Source of the DNA: Erinaceus europaeus
Taxonomy: Eukaryota; Chordata; Mammalia; Eulipotyphla; Erinaceidae
Length of the DNA stretch: 64,000 nt
Direction of reading: 5' to 3'
NCBI RefSeq assembly: GCF_950295315.1
Contig: NC_080181.1
Span: 32,034,764 to 32,098,763, forward strand
Part shown: positions 1-12,285 of the stretch, in pieces
Layout of the letters: each line of letters starts with the position of its first letter
Position numbering within the stretch: position 1 is the stretch's first letter
The notes under the pieces: model-generated
Seen by the model: the letters and a program-made list of their open reading frames with translations, nothing else
What the model was told of the DNA's origin: nothing
Databases searched by the model: none
Position numbers and translations under genes: made by a program

Positions 1-130
1 TATATTCAGCTTCTGGGAGAGTCAAGTTATAAAATAATAAACTTTTAGATACTCATGGTTCTTTAATTCAGCCCATTATATGCAGTTCTCCACATATGCA
101 TTCAGAGATTAGAGATGTAAAAAACGGAAG

Positions 131-447
131 TTATATTTGGAAGCTACTTTCTGTTCTAATCCAGCTTTCTAGTCCTATTCTCAACACTGATACCATCTTC
201 CCAGACATTATTTTTAGTCCACCTATATGTTAGCTATCAGGATCAGGCAAAAATTTCTAAAGTCATGGACTCCTTAGAACATAACTAAAATAGTCTTCCT
301 AGCTTCTTCCCACAGAAATACCCTGAGTCTCATCTGCCCTATTCCTTGCTTTGAGTTCCTGTTTATCAAGCAATTTGCCCTGCTTTATATCTTACCTTCT
401 TTCAGCCACCAAGTTGTAGCCACTACCATGATACCCATACCCTATGG
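131..447 (+). repeat. L1 3'-UTR-type repeat, internal fragment
   Basis: This stretch matches, with moderate divergence, the middle of repeats also seen at 9265-10150, 12296-12945, 40060-41490 and 47616-48412. Shared blocks are ttgggagctac, ccagctttctag, a caccatcttcccagaca run and a caggatcaggcaaaa run. It stops abruptly at the ORF2-like sequence that follows, so a deletion or a second insertion joined the two. Assignment to an L1 3' UTR is inferred from poly-A tails and target duplications on sister copies. Confidence 0.6.
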
Positions 448-1802
448 TGAAAAACTGGAAGCATTTCCCCTCAGATGAGGTACTAGACGTCTAGGGCTGC
501 CCACTATCACCATTATTATTTAATATAGTGTTGGAAGTTCTTGCCATAGCAATCAGGCTGGAGCAAGGAATTAAAGGCATACAGATTGGAAGAAAAGAAG
601 TCAAACTCTCCCTATTTACAGATGACATGATAGTATACACAGAAAAACCTAAGGAATCCAGCAATAAGCTTTTGGAAATCAACAGGCAATACAGGAAAGT
701 GTCAGGCTACAAAATTAACATACAAAAGTCAGTGGCATTCCTCTATGCAAACATTAAGTTAGAAGAAGATGAAATCCAGAAATCAATTCCTTTTACAATA
801 GCAACAAAAACAATAAAATATCTAGGAATAAACCTAACCAAAGAAGTGAAAGACTTGTATACTGAAAATTATGTGTCACTACTCAAGGAAATTGAAAAAC
901 ACACAAAGAAGTGGAAAGATATTCCATGTTCATGGGTTGGAAGAATTAACATCACTAAAATGAATATACTACCCAGAGCCATCTACAAATTTAATGCTAT
1001 CCCCATCAAGATCCCAAGCACATTTTTTAGGAGAATAGAACAAATGCTACAAATGTTTATCTGGAACCAGAAAAGACCTAGAATTGCCAAAACAATCTTG
1101 AGAAGAAAGAACATAACTGGAGGCATCACACTCCCAGATGTCAAACTGTATTATAGGGCCATTGTCATCAAAACTGCTTGGTACTAGAACATGAATAGTA
1201 GAATAATAGAACACACTGACCAGTGGAATAGAATTGAGAGCCCAGAAGTAAGCCCCCCACACCTATGGACATCTAATCTTTGACAAAGATGCCCAGACTA
1301 TTAAATGGGGAAAGCAGAGTCTCTTCAACTAATGGTGTTGGAAAAGATGGGTTGAAACATACAGAAAAATTAAACTGAACCACTACATTTCACCAAATAA
1401 AAAAGTAAATTCCAAGTGGATCAAGGACTTGGATGTTGTTAGATCAGAGGAAAATATTGGCAGAACCATTTTCTGCATAAATTTTAAAGACATCTTCAAT
1501 GAAATGAATCCAATTACAAAGAAGACTAAGGCAAGTATAAACCTATGAGACAACATCAAATTAAAAAGCTTCTGCACAGCAGAAGAAACCACTACCCAAA
1601 CTAAAAGACCCCTCACAGGATGGGCGAAGATATTTGCATGCCATACATCAGACAAGAGGATAATAAGCAAAATATATAAAGAGCTTGCCAAATTCAACAA
1701 CAGGAAAACAAATAACAAATAATCCAAAAATTGGGAGAGGACATGGACAGAATATTCACCACAGAAGAGATCCAAAAGGCCAAGAAACACATAAAAAAAT
1801 GC
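448..1802 (+). pseudogene. Decayed LINE-1 ORF2 fragment (reverse transcriptase to C-terminal region)
   Basis: The longest open part (528-1187, 219 codons) reads like LINE-1 ORF2 from just upstream of the reverse-transcriptase active site. It contains LFTDDMIVY where active L1 has LFADDMIVY, then the [16 protein letters not shown] block and the [15 protein letters not shown] block of the thumb and adjoining region. A TAG follows at 1186. Homology continues in frame through a stretch resembling QWNRIE and KWIKDLD, with further stops, to about 1800, where a SINE starts. Upstream of 528 the match extends back to about 448 but is frame-shifted. Everything N-terminal, including the endonuclease, is absent. 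It is a dead copy that once copied its own RNA into DNA at nicked target sites. The family call is confident; the subfamily cannot be given. Confidence 0.92.
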
Positions 1803-1999
1803 TCCACCTGCAAGGGAGTCACTTCACAAGCGGTGAAGCAGGTCTGCAGGTTTCTGTCTTTCTCTCCTCCTCTCTGTCTTCACCTCCTCTCTTCATTTCT
1901 CTCTGTCCTATCTAACAACGATGGCAACATCAACAACAACAATAACGTTTACAACAATAATAAAACAACAAGGGCAACAGTAGGAAAAATTAAATCATA
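1803..1999 (+). repeat. Group A SINE, 5'-truncated
   Basis: Starts inside the element at acctgcaagggagtcac, so the promoter boxes are missing. The CT-rich body and an AAC/AAT-rich tail ending in A-run are present. It sits inside the L1 ORF2 homology, so it is younger than that copy. Confidence 0.88.
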
Positions 2000-2398
2000 A
2001 AAAAAAAAGAAAGGAGATCTAGGAGATCCAGAAGTAGCCACGTATATGGGGAGGGGTTACAGAATGCTGAGTTAGCTAGAAGAACATAACATTTCCAAAA
2101 ATGTGTTGAGGAGAGTATAGAACCAATAACTTACTTATTCTGATGGTTTAGGGGAAAAGTTTAGAGGAGAGGTGGAAAAAACGATGTTCGGGGTAGAGAA
2201 TGAAAGCTGGACATATAAGCAATCGAGAGAAATATGGGGGGGGGCAAGTTCTTTAAAATAATTGCATATTGGTTAGGAAGTCAGACTGACAGAGAGGGCA
2301 CCTAAGTGATTTTTCAAAAGGAATTGTTACATTGTTTGCAGGGCTAATAGGTGTGACCTGAAACTTGCACATGTGCAGTTCACCATTGTGGTCCAGCT

Positions 2399-2500
2399 GA
2401 GAGAGGGAGAGGAAGAGGGAGAGGGGGAGAAGCAGGGAGAGGGAGAGGGGGAGGGGGAGGGGAGGGGGAGGACAGGTAGAGGGACAGGGAGAGAGAGAGT
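2399..2500 (+). repeat. G/A-rich low-complexity tract
   Basis: About 100 bases almost purely G and A (gagggagagggggag-type units). It probably grew from the purine-rich body of the group D SINE whose other half resumes at 2967. Confidence 0.8.
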
Positions 2501-2508
2501 TCAAAGCT

Positions 2509-2966
2509 TGTTGTTTTCGCTGGGCTATGTTGTTTTCACTGGGCTAGCTTCATGGGCGGGTAACAGATGACCAGGGACTCATGGCTGGGTTGTATGCAGT
2601 ATCTCTTTATTCATGCAGGATGCAGCACAATCTAAGACGAGCTAAGCTAAACTCAAGGTAAAGTACAACTCACAATGCTGTCTTTATATATACTTGCCAA
2701 GTAAGGTGGAAACAGGATGTGACATAGAGAGGGTGGAGAGAAAAGTGACTGGTGAAAATCAGAGTGTGACAAAGAGGGGGCAGATTAGGCGAGAATCCTA
2801 TCACTGAACCATAAATGCCCTGGAGGGAGGGTGGAACTTGTTAACAGTGGTTATGTAAATAGAATGAAGTGGTTATGTAAATAGAATAGTGTTAAGCAGG
2901 GGGGATTTAAACCAAATGAAACAGAAGGGGTCTCATGCATACCAACAAAAGCTAACCCTGTACAAC
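2509..2966 (-). mobile_element. Solo LTR, ERV2-like
   Basis: Read on the minus strand it starts TGTTGTACAGGG and ends near TAGCCCAGTGAAAACAACA. It holds an AATAAA signal (seen as tttatt near 2606). The block gatgaccagggactcatggc is closely similar to gatgaccagagacacatggc in the LTR at 58712-59026, which ties it to the same ERV class. A short unit (tgttgttttc, g or a, ctgggcta) is tandemly duplicated at 2509-2546, at the U5 edge. No matching target duplication was found, so the left edge could be 2509 or 2528. Confidence 0.7.
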
Positions 2967-3055
2967 AGTGTGGCGTGCTAGGGGCCCAAACCTGAGTCAT
3001 GTGCATGGCAAGGCAGGCATCCTACTAAATGAGCTATCTTGCTGGTCTCAACTAT
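2967..3055 (-). repeat. Group D SINE, 5' part, split by the LTR
   Basis: Contains ggggcccaaacctgagtc, an inverse B-box-like segment also seen near 14345-14400 and 3585. The purine-rich body lies before the LTR at about 2399-2508, so the LTR inserted into this older SINE. Confidence 0.55.
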
Positions 3056-3484
3056 CTATTTCAGTCAGACATAACATAAATAGAACCAGGGCCTCAGCTG
3101 AAAGCAAGACAGCCCCAATTTTCTTGGGGTTATATCATACTCAGATGTTGTCACTACTGCAAACAAGACAAAACCTCTCTCCACCTCTGATGTACATCTC
3201 TCCCTTTCCCAACTTCCATTACAAAGTCTTCATTTGTTACATAGGAGTTTTCAGTTCATGTATTTCACCCTTCCATCCACTATTCTACCTATTCTGTCTT
3301 CTAATGGTCACTGGTCATGGAGGCTAACACAAGCAGATACATCCTTTTTCTCTTTGTTGTGATCACTTGACTAATCCCTTAGGCAGAATACAGGAAGATT
3401 CTTCCCATGTTTCATTCATTCCTTCTTTTCTTTCATCTTTTCCTTCTTTTTATACTCAGCTGTGAATGTACCACTCTAGGCTAA
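3056..3484. other. Unassigned sequence
   Basis: T/C-rich single-copy-looking DNA. The 119-codon open frame over part of it (2968-3327) starts inside the SINE and has no recognisable domain. No gene supported. Confidence 0.5.
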
Positions 3485-3650
3485 CTTTCTCAGAGAGAGA
3501 CAGAGATGACAGAGACAGAAAGACAAAGGGAGTCCAAGAAAGAAGTCATGGCATCAAAGTTTTCCACCCTATGATGGAGGACAGACTTGAACCTGAGTCA
3601 CATGCACAGCCAAGCAGATGCCCTCTCAGATGAGATATCTTCCTGGCCCT
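3485..3650 (-). repeat. Group D SINE
   Basis: Purine-rich segment gagagagacagagatgacag, then gacttgaacctgagtcacat and a head ending in cttcctggccc, in the layout of a reversed tRNA-type SINE. Confidence 0.6.
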
Positions 3651-4273
3651 GTGCCCAAGTTTCCAATATGGTTCATATCTCATCTTCAGGAAACAAACAG
3701 ATCTTGGAGCCACTGTGGTTCAGGATATAGATATTCCTCCGAATGCATCTCTCTTCTCTGCTATTATGGGTATTCAGCCAACCCAGTATCTGTGTTCTTA
3801 GCTGGTCCTCTGGGACCTCTAGGCTCTTCATGAGGCATTCTTACAGATGCTCTACCTTGTATTAAGGTGAGGAAGAAGTATATTCCACAACATCCCCAGG
3901 GAGGAGTGCCACTCAAGCATTTCTGAGTTTCCCATACAGAAATGACACCCTACCTATCTCTCCAATTTCTAGCCCTTGCTTTGTCAACCATTAGCCTAGA
4001 AAGGCTGAAGGGATGGTGATTAGTGATATTATAACCCAGTTTTACAACAGGTTTGGAAGTAGTGACACTGGACTGATATCCTGCACTATAGTATCAATGG
4101 AGAACCATGGCTTGGGGGAACAAATTGCTTGGGGGGATCTCAGTCAAAAATAAAGGAGAATACTATAGTTTCCAAAATTGGTGCATCCTACTTCTTCCAG
4201 CTATATGCATCCAACAAGCTAGCAACCATCTTTACATGTTCCCGTTTATCAAAGTGAAATACAATTATTTTTA
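3651..4273. other. Unassigned sequence
   Basis: No repeat or exon recognised in about 620 bases of ordinary base composition. Confidence 0.5.
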
Positions 4274-4291
4274 TTTCTGGATCTTTCTTTT

Positions 4292-4552
4292 TAAAATTAT
4301 TTTTAAATTTATTTATTTTTCCCTTTTGTTGCCCTTGTTGTTTAACATTGTTGTGGTTATTGATGTCATTGTTGTTGGATAGGATGGAGAGAGGAGGGGG
4401 AGAGAAAGACAGAAACCCGAAAATCTGCTTCACTGCTTCTGAAGTGACTCTCCTGCAGGTGGGGATCCAGGGGCTCAAACCAGGATCCTTACGCCAGTCC
4501 TTGTGCTTTGCGCCACCTGCGCTTAACCCACTGCGCCACCACCCAACTCCTC
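4292..4552 (-). repeat. Group A SINE with target duplication
   Basis: Full-length reversed copy. Flanks at 4274-4290 and 4553-4570 carry a matching 17-base duplication with one mismatch (ctggatctttcttt against ctgggtctttcttt). The B box reads ggctcaaacc in reverse orientation. Confidence 0.92.
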
Positions 4553-4570
4553 TTTCTGGGTCTTTCTTTT

Positions 4571-5454
4571 GTAAAGATATGCTTTTATAGGATTCACAGA
4601 CACACAAAGACACATGAACGCCTCCCATCACCATCATCAACAAGACAGTATGTATGCTAACAGCTTAGTCAGATATTCATACTATTTCAGCTATTGTCTT
4701 TCCATCCACTTAAACAGCAAAGCAGATCATAAGAATGATCTGCCTGCTGTCTCCTTTGCTTTCTCTCCCATTCCGTCTTTAGCCTTCACTCTCAGATCTC
4801 ACTGTTGGTTCAAATACTTCTCATTAATGTCACTGATTATCTTGGCATTGGATTTACAGTTGGCCTTTTTTTTTAAATCAGTCACTGTACTTGATTTACA
4901 GAAAGCTCTTCTTTGAACAATTCCCTCCTCTTCGAAATACACTTCCTCGAGCTTCTCTATCAACAGTCTTGTTTCCATTAACTTTCTGGCTGATTCTTGT
5001 CTTTCTTCTCCCCAACTCAAGCCACTGAATAGCAAAGATGTTCAAATCTCTTTCTAAAAGACTCATCTGTTCTTAATTTCTTCCTTGCCGTGCCCATGGT
5101 AGACTCCGGATGGGTTCACAACATGTCACTCCAAGGGGGTCATCTTTCTTGTGCTTTTATCTCAATGAGTGGCCCTCTAGTCATTCAAAGAAGCAATCTG
5201 AAAAACTGGGTGCCCATTTTTATGTATCTCTTTTCTTCCTCATTAATCTCCAATCTACCCCCAAATCTTAATGATTTTTATCTCCCATGTGTTCAAATCT
5301 TTGGACCTTTCTCCATCTCCCATCACTCATTGTAATCTATGCCACTATCATGTCTCATGTGACTATTGTAAAGTATCACCAAAGTGTTCCCAAGTGCACC
5401 CAGGTCCTCTCATTCATTTGCCACACTAAAACTAAAATTATCTTTTTTAAGAAA
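4571..5454. other. Unassigned sequence, possible very old L2
   Basis: Pyrimidine-leaning sequence with no convincing exon. Part of 4720-4860 has the feel of L2-derived DNA, but I cannot support an alignment. Confidence 0.35.
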
Positions 5455-5545
5455 ATATTTTAAAAATATATTTATGTATTTTGTTCCCCTTGGTTGCCCT
5501 TGTTATTTTATTGTTGTAGTTATTATTGATGTCCTTGTTATTGGA
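5455..5545 (-). repeat. Group A SINE, 3' tail fragment
   Basis: Only the tail is present (ttgcccttgttatttattg-type segment followed by gtagttattattgatgtc). The body and promoter boxes are missing. Confidence 0.7.
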
Positions 5546-5599
5546 CTAAAATGACCTTTAAACCATGTATCCATGTGACCACTCCTCCTCTACCTTATT

Positions 5600-5975
5600 T
5601 CTTATATCTTCTACTGGCTCAATTTAAAAATGAAGCTCTGAAATGTGTCTTTCCACACCTAGAATGGTTTATGGATTCTCTGCTTCACCTATGATGACTC
5701 TTTATGCCCTTCCATATTCAAATTAACATGAACTCATTCTCCTCTGTGTTCAGAGGAGTTTGCCCTGACGTTTTTTTTAATGAACACAAATCCTCTTCTC
5801 AACTCCCCACTTTAAGTCGTTTATATCTTCATTAAATGTACCTGAGCATGGCAATGCCACTGTGGTTTGTGTGATTACTTAAAGAATGACTCTGGCTTTG
5901 GTTCTGTATTGTATTTCCAGTGGACAACACAGTGCTGGACACATTGGGAAATCACAATAAACATCAGTGAAATAA
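5600..5975 (+). repeat. Probable L2 3' end
   Basis: The end reads cacagtgctggacaca followed by aataaacatcagtgaa, the pattern of an L2 terminus (an often-seen cagtgcctggcacat, then caataaatgttt). The upstream 300 bases are compatible but too diverged to place by eye. Confidence 0.45.
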
Positions 5976-5989
5976 TTAAAACCTCACAG

Positions 5990-6290
5990 AGGCCAGGCAG
6001 TGGCACATCCAGTTAAATGCACATATCAGCATGTGCAAGAACCCAGGTTGGAGCCCACACTCCCCACCTGCTGGGGGGGGGCACTTCAGGAGAGAGGAAG
6101 CAGGTCTGCAGGTGTCTATTTTCCACTCTCCCTCTCTATCTCTTCTCCTCTCTCAATTTTTCTCTGCCCTGTCAAATGAAAGTAAAAAGAGGGGAAAAAG
6201 GGAAAATATGGCTGCCAGGAACACTTGGTTCCTAGTGAAGGTACCAAGCCTCAGTGATAACTCTGGTGACAAAAATAAATAAATTAATGA
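5990..6290 (+). repeat. Group B SINE with 3' extension
   Basis: Head ggccaggcagtggcacatcc, weak B box, CT-rich body, then the extension atggctgccaggaacac and ccaagcctcagtgataac. An A-rich tail with ATG/AAT units runs on to about 6400. Confidence 0.85.
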
Positions 6291-6471
6291 AGTTGAGCCG
6301 TACTCTGGGAAAAAAGAAAGAAAGAAATTCTAGCTTTGATGATGATGAAAATAATAATAATAATAGATAGGATATTAAAAATAATAAATACATAAATAAA
6401 ATAAGTTGAAACCTCACCAAAAGAAATGGCCAATGGACAACAAAAGTGCCTGATCACTTTGCTTTTTTTAG

Positions 6472-6600
6472 TCTCAGTTTACTGAATTATTTGATGGGAA
6501 AATTTTACAGGGATTAAATAAGATAAGGTATAAATAGCCCAGCATAATGTTTGCCATATAATAGCTTCCAACAAACGTTAGCTCTCTTTAGTTTTCTGAA
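6472..6600 (-). repeat. MIR
   Basis: Reads ctcagtttactgaattatt, an A-rich centre, then gcataatgtttgccatata and caaacgttagctctc, the layout of a reversed MIR. This is an ancient SINE shared by placental mammals. Confidence 0.75.
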
Positions 6601-7976
6601 GAATATGATGTCAGAATGACACGGGACCAGATGGTGAGATAGAATGAGCGATGGTTTGACATAAAGGTATAACAGATTCAGGGAGCAGATTTTCCACTAT
6701 TAGAGGTGTCTGTCAGTGGGCTTTCCATTTTTTCTCCCAGGAAATCCTTTCTCAGTCACGAGTACTGTGTGTCCTCCGTTTTTACCTTAACTTCCTCTTT
6801 CTCTGTGATAGCAGAGTCACTAGGAACAGAGAAAGAGAAAAGGACTTTTTTTTTTAAATGTCATAAGAGAAAAAGAAGTGACAGTTTTTAGGAAGGCAAG
6901 TAGATTATTCAGATGTGCATGATTTACACATGACAGATGTGTCCCTGAAAATTATGTGTAAACTTAATCATATTTTGAATTCACAAGGGAATCTTGGTAT
7001 TTAACAGGAATCCTCTGTTGAGTCCTTTTGGAATAAGAATCACCAGCATGATGACTAACCTCTCCCCTTTGTGTCTGTATCCTGGGTATTGCGTAATCCC
7101 TTTTTACTCTAGTCTGGGACAAATTTATGTAAGGTTTATGGAAATGAAGACACTTTTAAATGTTAATTTTTGATAGAAAGCCATCAACTGGGAGGCCAGC
7201 TCAGAGGAAGCATTCCATAAATCAAACACAGGCCCACATCTATGGTTACAGCATGTTGGAACTTTCCTGACCTTCCCTTGGAGATGAGAGAATAGAACAT
7301 TCTGCACTGCAGGTTGAGAAGAGCTGAGAAGATGATGGGACTAGCTCAAAAGTCAAACAAGCAGCTCTTCCCCTGGCAAGCACCAAGCTTCAGTCGGGGA
7401 AGGAGTTGGTTAATAGCTCCATTAGCTTTGGGAAAGTAAAATTAAAGGGCTTCATGAGGGCTTCTATGAGTAAAAGGCTCAGTGCATATTCATTTGCATA
7501 GCTCAGCTATGGGCTGTTGACAGTACAGTGTACCCTGAATCAAGGAACAGAGACCAGAGCACCAGCAGAGCTCCCCACCCTAGGGTAGAAAGGAAACTAA
7601 CAGACAGAAAGTGATAATGAACCACCTACAGGCTTACAAAGACAAGACTAGCATTGTCAAAGGCTGCCCACATGTGACCACAGAGCAGACGATCTTCAGA
7701 AAACATACATACCATAAACCAGACAGACTGAGCTCTGTCCTGACCAAGTGGCTAGTTCACCTTCTCCTTCCCTTTCCCTGGAGAAGTCTGATATTACAAT
7801 CTAAGGACAAGTGACTTTTCAAAGGAAGTGGCATGGTGAAAAAAGAACTGACTGAAAAACAGAGTTGGGTCCCAAGTGTACCCTGTTCTTAGCAGGCCCT
7901 GCTCTCTGCAATCCTTGGGTCTCTATAATCTTGTGAGCCCTGATGCAACTAGTGTTGAAATATAATCCTGGGTGGG
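6601..7976. other. Unique intron-like sequence
   Basis: No repeat recognised in about 1.4 kb. An octamer-like atttgcat lies near 7492. Open frames here are short and lack domains. Confidence 0.5.
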
Positions 7977-8264
7977 GAATTGGGTGGTAGCACAGTGGAT
8001 TAAGTGCACGTGGCGCAAACTGGCACAAAGTGCAAGGACCAGCATGGCATAAGTATCCTGGTTCAAGCCCCCGGCTCCCCACCTGCAGGGGAGTCACTTC
8101 ACAGGTGGTGAAGCAGGTCTGCAGGTGTCTGTCTTTCTCTCCTCCTCTCTGTCTTCCCCTCCTCTCTCCATTTCTCTCTGTCCTATCCAACAACAACAAC
8201 ATCAACAACAATGCATCAATAACAATAATATACAACAAGGTCACCAAAAGGGAATAAATAAATA
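7977..8264 (+). repeat. Group A SINE, full length
   Basis: Head ggggaattgggtggtagcac, B box ggttcaagccc, CT-rich body and AAC-rich tail ending ggaataaataaat. A short (AT)n run follows at 8268-8285. Confidence 0.93.
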
Positions 8265-8286
8265 TTTAAAATATATATATATATAA

Positions 8287-9253
8287 TCCTGAGTGACTGG
8301 GTGGGTGTTCAGTTAAGTCGTGTAATTTTCACTTTGGAACTAAGGAAGAGATTGTTGCTCCTTTGCACTGTTGGGAGAGATGGAAGAGGAACAGTGATAG
8401 GCTGGCAGACACCTGGAAAATATCTTGGATCCTCTTTTCAACTTTAGCAGTTTTCCATCTACTCCATCAGAAAACATTTTCACCCATTTGGTCATTAATA
8501 CAACAGGAACCCCAAACAGAGAGGACGTGTTTCTATCTGATCCAGTGACAAATGCCTTGAACTGCCTGGCACTCACCAAGGCCAGCTTCCTACACCAAAA
8601 AAGTGTTAAATAAGAAGACCCCTAAATAACAACAACAGTGGCTGAATTATCCCTCCATCCTCATTGATTGCCTAGATGGAATGTCATCTTGACAGATCTC
8701 TTCTGATCGAGATGTCTAACTGAATAGAGTTTTCATTGCTCTTGTGTTTGTGACCTCAGACCGCTGTGAAATAAATGCAATTTGGAGAATTCTTCCCAAA
8801 CAACAACTGTGACTCCTCTAGGAACTGACTGTGACTTCTGGTTTTTGAAATTGTTGATAAGCCACCTACTGACTAAAGCTATTAAAGTTAGGTGTTGGGT
8901 TTGATTCCAGGCTAAGAGCCTTTATAAATTCAAAAGCAAGAAATGCCATAAAATTCCACAGAAAATGAGCACTTAGGAGGAGAAGACCTCCAAGAAGTTG
9001 CACACACAGAAGGTCTGACTCCTCAGATTCTGATCTAGTTAGGGGGCTGTTCCTTGGGGTAGTCTGAGTGGTGGGAATTAGAGCTGTGTAGACACAGTGT
9101 CCAGTGGCCTCCTCTCAGAGGCGGCACATTTGTTTGTGTTGGAGGAGATTTCTGTGGCTGCAAAATCTAGACTGAATTTGTCAACAGGTTCAGACAGAGA
9201 AAAAAAATTCTATAGATGGGCCAGCACCAACAATTTAAATGACATTTTAAAAT
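8287..9253. other. Unique sequence
   Basis: No recognisable repeat or exon. Base composition is ordinary. Confidence 0.5.
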
Positions 9254-9264
9254 GTTGGAATGGG

Positions 9265-10150
9265 GATCAACAATAGGAAAAAAATGTTCCATCCTCCGAA
9301 GGGAGGCTGGATAACATACTCTATCTACCACCTGAGAAATACTCTATCTACCACCTGATGGGTCCTGAAATTGGGGCAGCTTGGACCGTTCCTACTCATG
9401 ATCACAGATCTAGAGGGATGCAGAGGTCACATAGGCTCCTAAGCTAAAGATGGACCCCAGATCAAATAAATGAGGTCTACAGTCAACAATATTTATACAT
9501 CTTTCCCATATTTGGGAGCTACTCTTTCCCTGATCCAGCTTTCTAGCCCCTTTTCCAGCCATGACATCATCTCCCCAGACAATAACTTGGGTCTACCTTC
9601 ATATGAGATGTCAGGCTCAGGAAAAAACCAGTATAGTCATGGGCCCTTTGGAATATAACTAAAATAGGCCTACTAGCTACCTTCAAAATGGAGGCCCCAA
9701 ATATTCACCTGCAATATTCCAGCCTTTAGGTTCACGATTAGTCAACTATTTGATTGGCTTTATATGTTAACTCTTTTTCAGCCACCAGGTTCCAGATGAT
9801 ACCATGATGCCAACTGGACTTAACTGGATAGATGACTCCATCAAATGTGTCCTAGAGGCACTTCCTCAGATCCCTGCCTCACTAGGAAAAAAGAGAGAGG
9901 CTGGGAGTACGGATTGACCTGCCAGCACCCATGTTCAACAGTGAAGCAATTATAGAAGTCAGACCTTACACCTTCTGCACCCCATTATGATCCTGGGTCC
10001 ATACTCCCAGAGGGATAAAGAATAAAAAAGCTATCAGGGAGGAGATGGGATACAGAGTTCTGGTGGTGGGAATTGTGTGGAGTTGTACCCCTCTTATCCT
10101 ATGGCTTTTGTCAGTGTTTCCTTTTTATAAATAATTTATTTAAAAAAAAA
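9265..10150 (+). mobile_element. L1 3'-UTR-type retroposon with target duplication
   Basis: An 886-base insertion ending in an A-run, flanked by the exact 11-base duplication gttggaatggg at 9254-9264 and 10151-10161. The 3' end carries the signature gttgtacccctcttatccta and gtcagtgtttccttttta shared with four other copies in the window. There is no coding region. The variable 5' ends and poly-A tails fit 5'-truncated L1 copies reduced to 3' UTR; a separate non-autonomous family is the alternative. Confidence 0.82.
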
Positions 10151-10439
10151 GTTGGAATGGGTAGAAATGCCATTTCCACTTTTTATTCCCTGAGACTCAG
10201 GAGATTTTTCTGAACTTGATCACCAGTTCCAAGACTGGAGGCAAAACAGGAACTATAAGTAGTTCTGAATCCAGAACCCAGTGTTTAACCACCACACTAT
10301 ATAAAAATTTCCAAAGATGGAAGGCAGAGGGATCAATGGGAATTACTGACCTTCATGATAGCAAATTAGGAAGTTGATTTCACAGTAACAAGAATTCAAT
10401 CAAGTCAAGATAAACTATAGGTTAAAAAAAAAAAAGTAG

Positions 10440-10670
10440 AGCTTTGGGTCAAACAGAAATGTTACAGATTCGAACCAGAGCACTTTCTTGCAATACAAAC
10501 TTGGCTAAGTCATCAAATGTTACCAAGTCTTATTTTTCACATTGGCAAAATGGCAGATGATATCATGGCCATTTTGAGAATTACATGACCTGATGTGTGT
10601 AAAAGTTGGAAATTGTCACCTTGGATACAACTAGTGTTCAATAAGTGAGATCTATTATTAGGTTAATGAT
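10440..10670 (-). repeat. MIR
   Basis: Contains acagattcgaaccagagc, cttggctaagtcatcaa, ttggcaaaatggcagatga and ctagtgttcaataagtgag. Together these give the reversed MIR order. Confidence 0.75.
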
Positions 10671-11628
10671 GTATGTCTAAGCACTGAAAATCTTCAACAA
10701 CTTCTCAAATACCCATGTTACCTTAAACTACAAGGGTCATTGATAATGTGAGCATGAAACTTCCATTTTAAAAGGGTTTCTTGAAACACAGCCTAGCACG
10801 TGACTCTGACACACCCCGGTCCTCTTCTTTCTTCTCCCCACTATCTTCCTCCATTCTCTTCTCCTACACCCCCACCAGAACAGGGGCACCTTTCATCAGT
10901 GTATATTCATCCATGGCTGAAATATGACTCCTGGTAAGAACAAAAAGGAATATTCTGTCTGTGTAGCCAGCAAGGGCCCATGGGGCAGATTCTCATTAGA
11001 ATGCTTTTCAATAATATCAATCAATATTAAAAATGTATGTTCTACTCAAATTTTAAACCATCTTAAATAAATCTTTAAATAAAGCTATTTTGTTTTATCT
11101 TCAGGGCTCTGTGAACAGTCAGCCCTAAGGGGCCCTTGTTCCCTCAAATACACCCCCTACAGTGCTTTTTACAAGAGCCTACCTCCATACACAGCTTTCC
11201 TATGTGTATGTAGAGAAGGGGGGGAGCACTGGTGCCAGCGAAGCCAAGTCTTTGGGGGTGATGTTAACTCTCTGTGTGGTGGCAGCACATTGCTGGAGCA
11301 AAGGACAATCACTGCATTAGGCTCTCTTGCCATTTGGAACTGTTGTACAGGAAGCAGTGATGATATACTCTTGAGCTGGAAGCCCTAGTCTTCTGATGCC
11401 ATTGAAAAGGCTAATGAGTCAGGAAAGGAAAATGAGGCAGTGCCCTGTCACAGGAATGGGTGGACAGAGCAAAGGCTAAAAATGAAGCTAGATAGTTCTA
11501 GAAAAGTGTGTACAAATGTGCAACCACTCTGTGTCGCTACTATACACACTGAAACTCAAAATGTCTACAGGAGTCAGGCTGGCTGGCTAGGTGTGAAGCA
11601 ATAAAAAAAAAAAAAACCTAAGGATTGT
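10671..11628. other. Unique sequence
   Basis: No repeat recognised. Includes an A/T-rich patch around 11010-11090. Confidence 0.5.
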
Positions 11629-11815
11629 GGGAGCTGAGTGGTGGCGCACCTGGTAAAACACACCTAGGTTCAAGCCCCTGGTCCCCACCTGCAGGGGAGA
11701 AGCTTCTTAAATGTGAAGCAGTGCTGTAGGTGGCCATCTCTTTTACTCTCTCCTCCTCCCCCTTTCTTCTCAGTTTCTCTGTGTATCTACAGTAAAAAAA
11801 TAATTTAAAATGAGA
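11629..11815 (+). repeat. Group B SINE, short form
   Basis: Head gggagctgagtggtggcgca, B box ggttcaagccc, CT-rich body and A-rich tail. Part of the block between the A and B boxes is deleted. Confidence 0.85.
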
Positions 11816-12273
11816 GAACACTGAAGATTGCAGCAAAATAGAGCAATCAGGGAGTTAAAAGGCACTTATGTTTATTTAGACAGCAACAACAGTTCTGTGA
11901 CAACTCACATATGCTTGTCTGTTTCCTAGAATGGACCATGAAAGTTCAAGCAAAATACAAGTTTCCTGCTAAGTAGATCTTCCTATATATTGTGTCATGC
12001 CTCTCTAATATGTCTTATAAATCACCATCTATTTTTACTTCAAAACAACTATTCCTATTCGTATCACTAGGTCATCCCAACAGAGTCACATAGATCTTTT
12101 TGAAGTTGTTTCTCTATGTGTTTTTCTCTTCCAGTTTCCATTACTGTCTCTAACTAATAGTAGCCATTTCTATTCTCTGCTCAGTCCATGGGTTTTTTCC
12201 TTCCTGTATGCATTTCCTTATGCCACTGACTCTTCCTTGAATGTTTTTCCTTCTTCTTTCTTCCTTTTCTATT
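11816..12273. other. Unique sequence
   Basis: T-rich stretch without a recognised feature. Confidence 0.5.
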
Positions 12274-12285
12274 AAAAGTTTAAAT

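Noticed and set aside
528..1187. Functional reverse-transcriptase gene
   Set aside because: It lacks the N-terminal half, has FTDD in place of FADD, and is followed by in-frame stops and a SINE.
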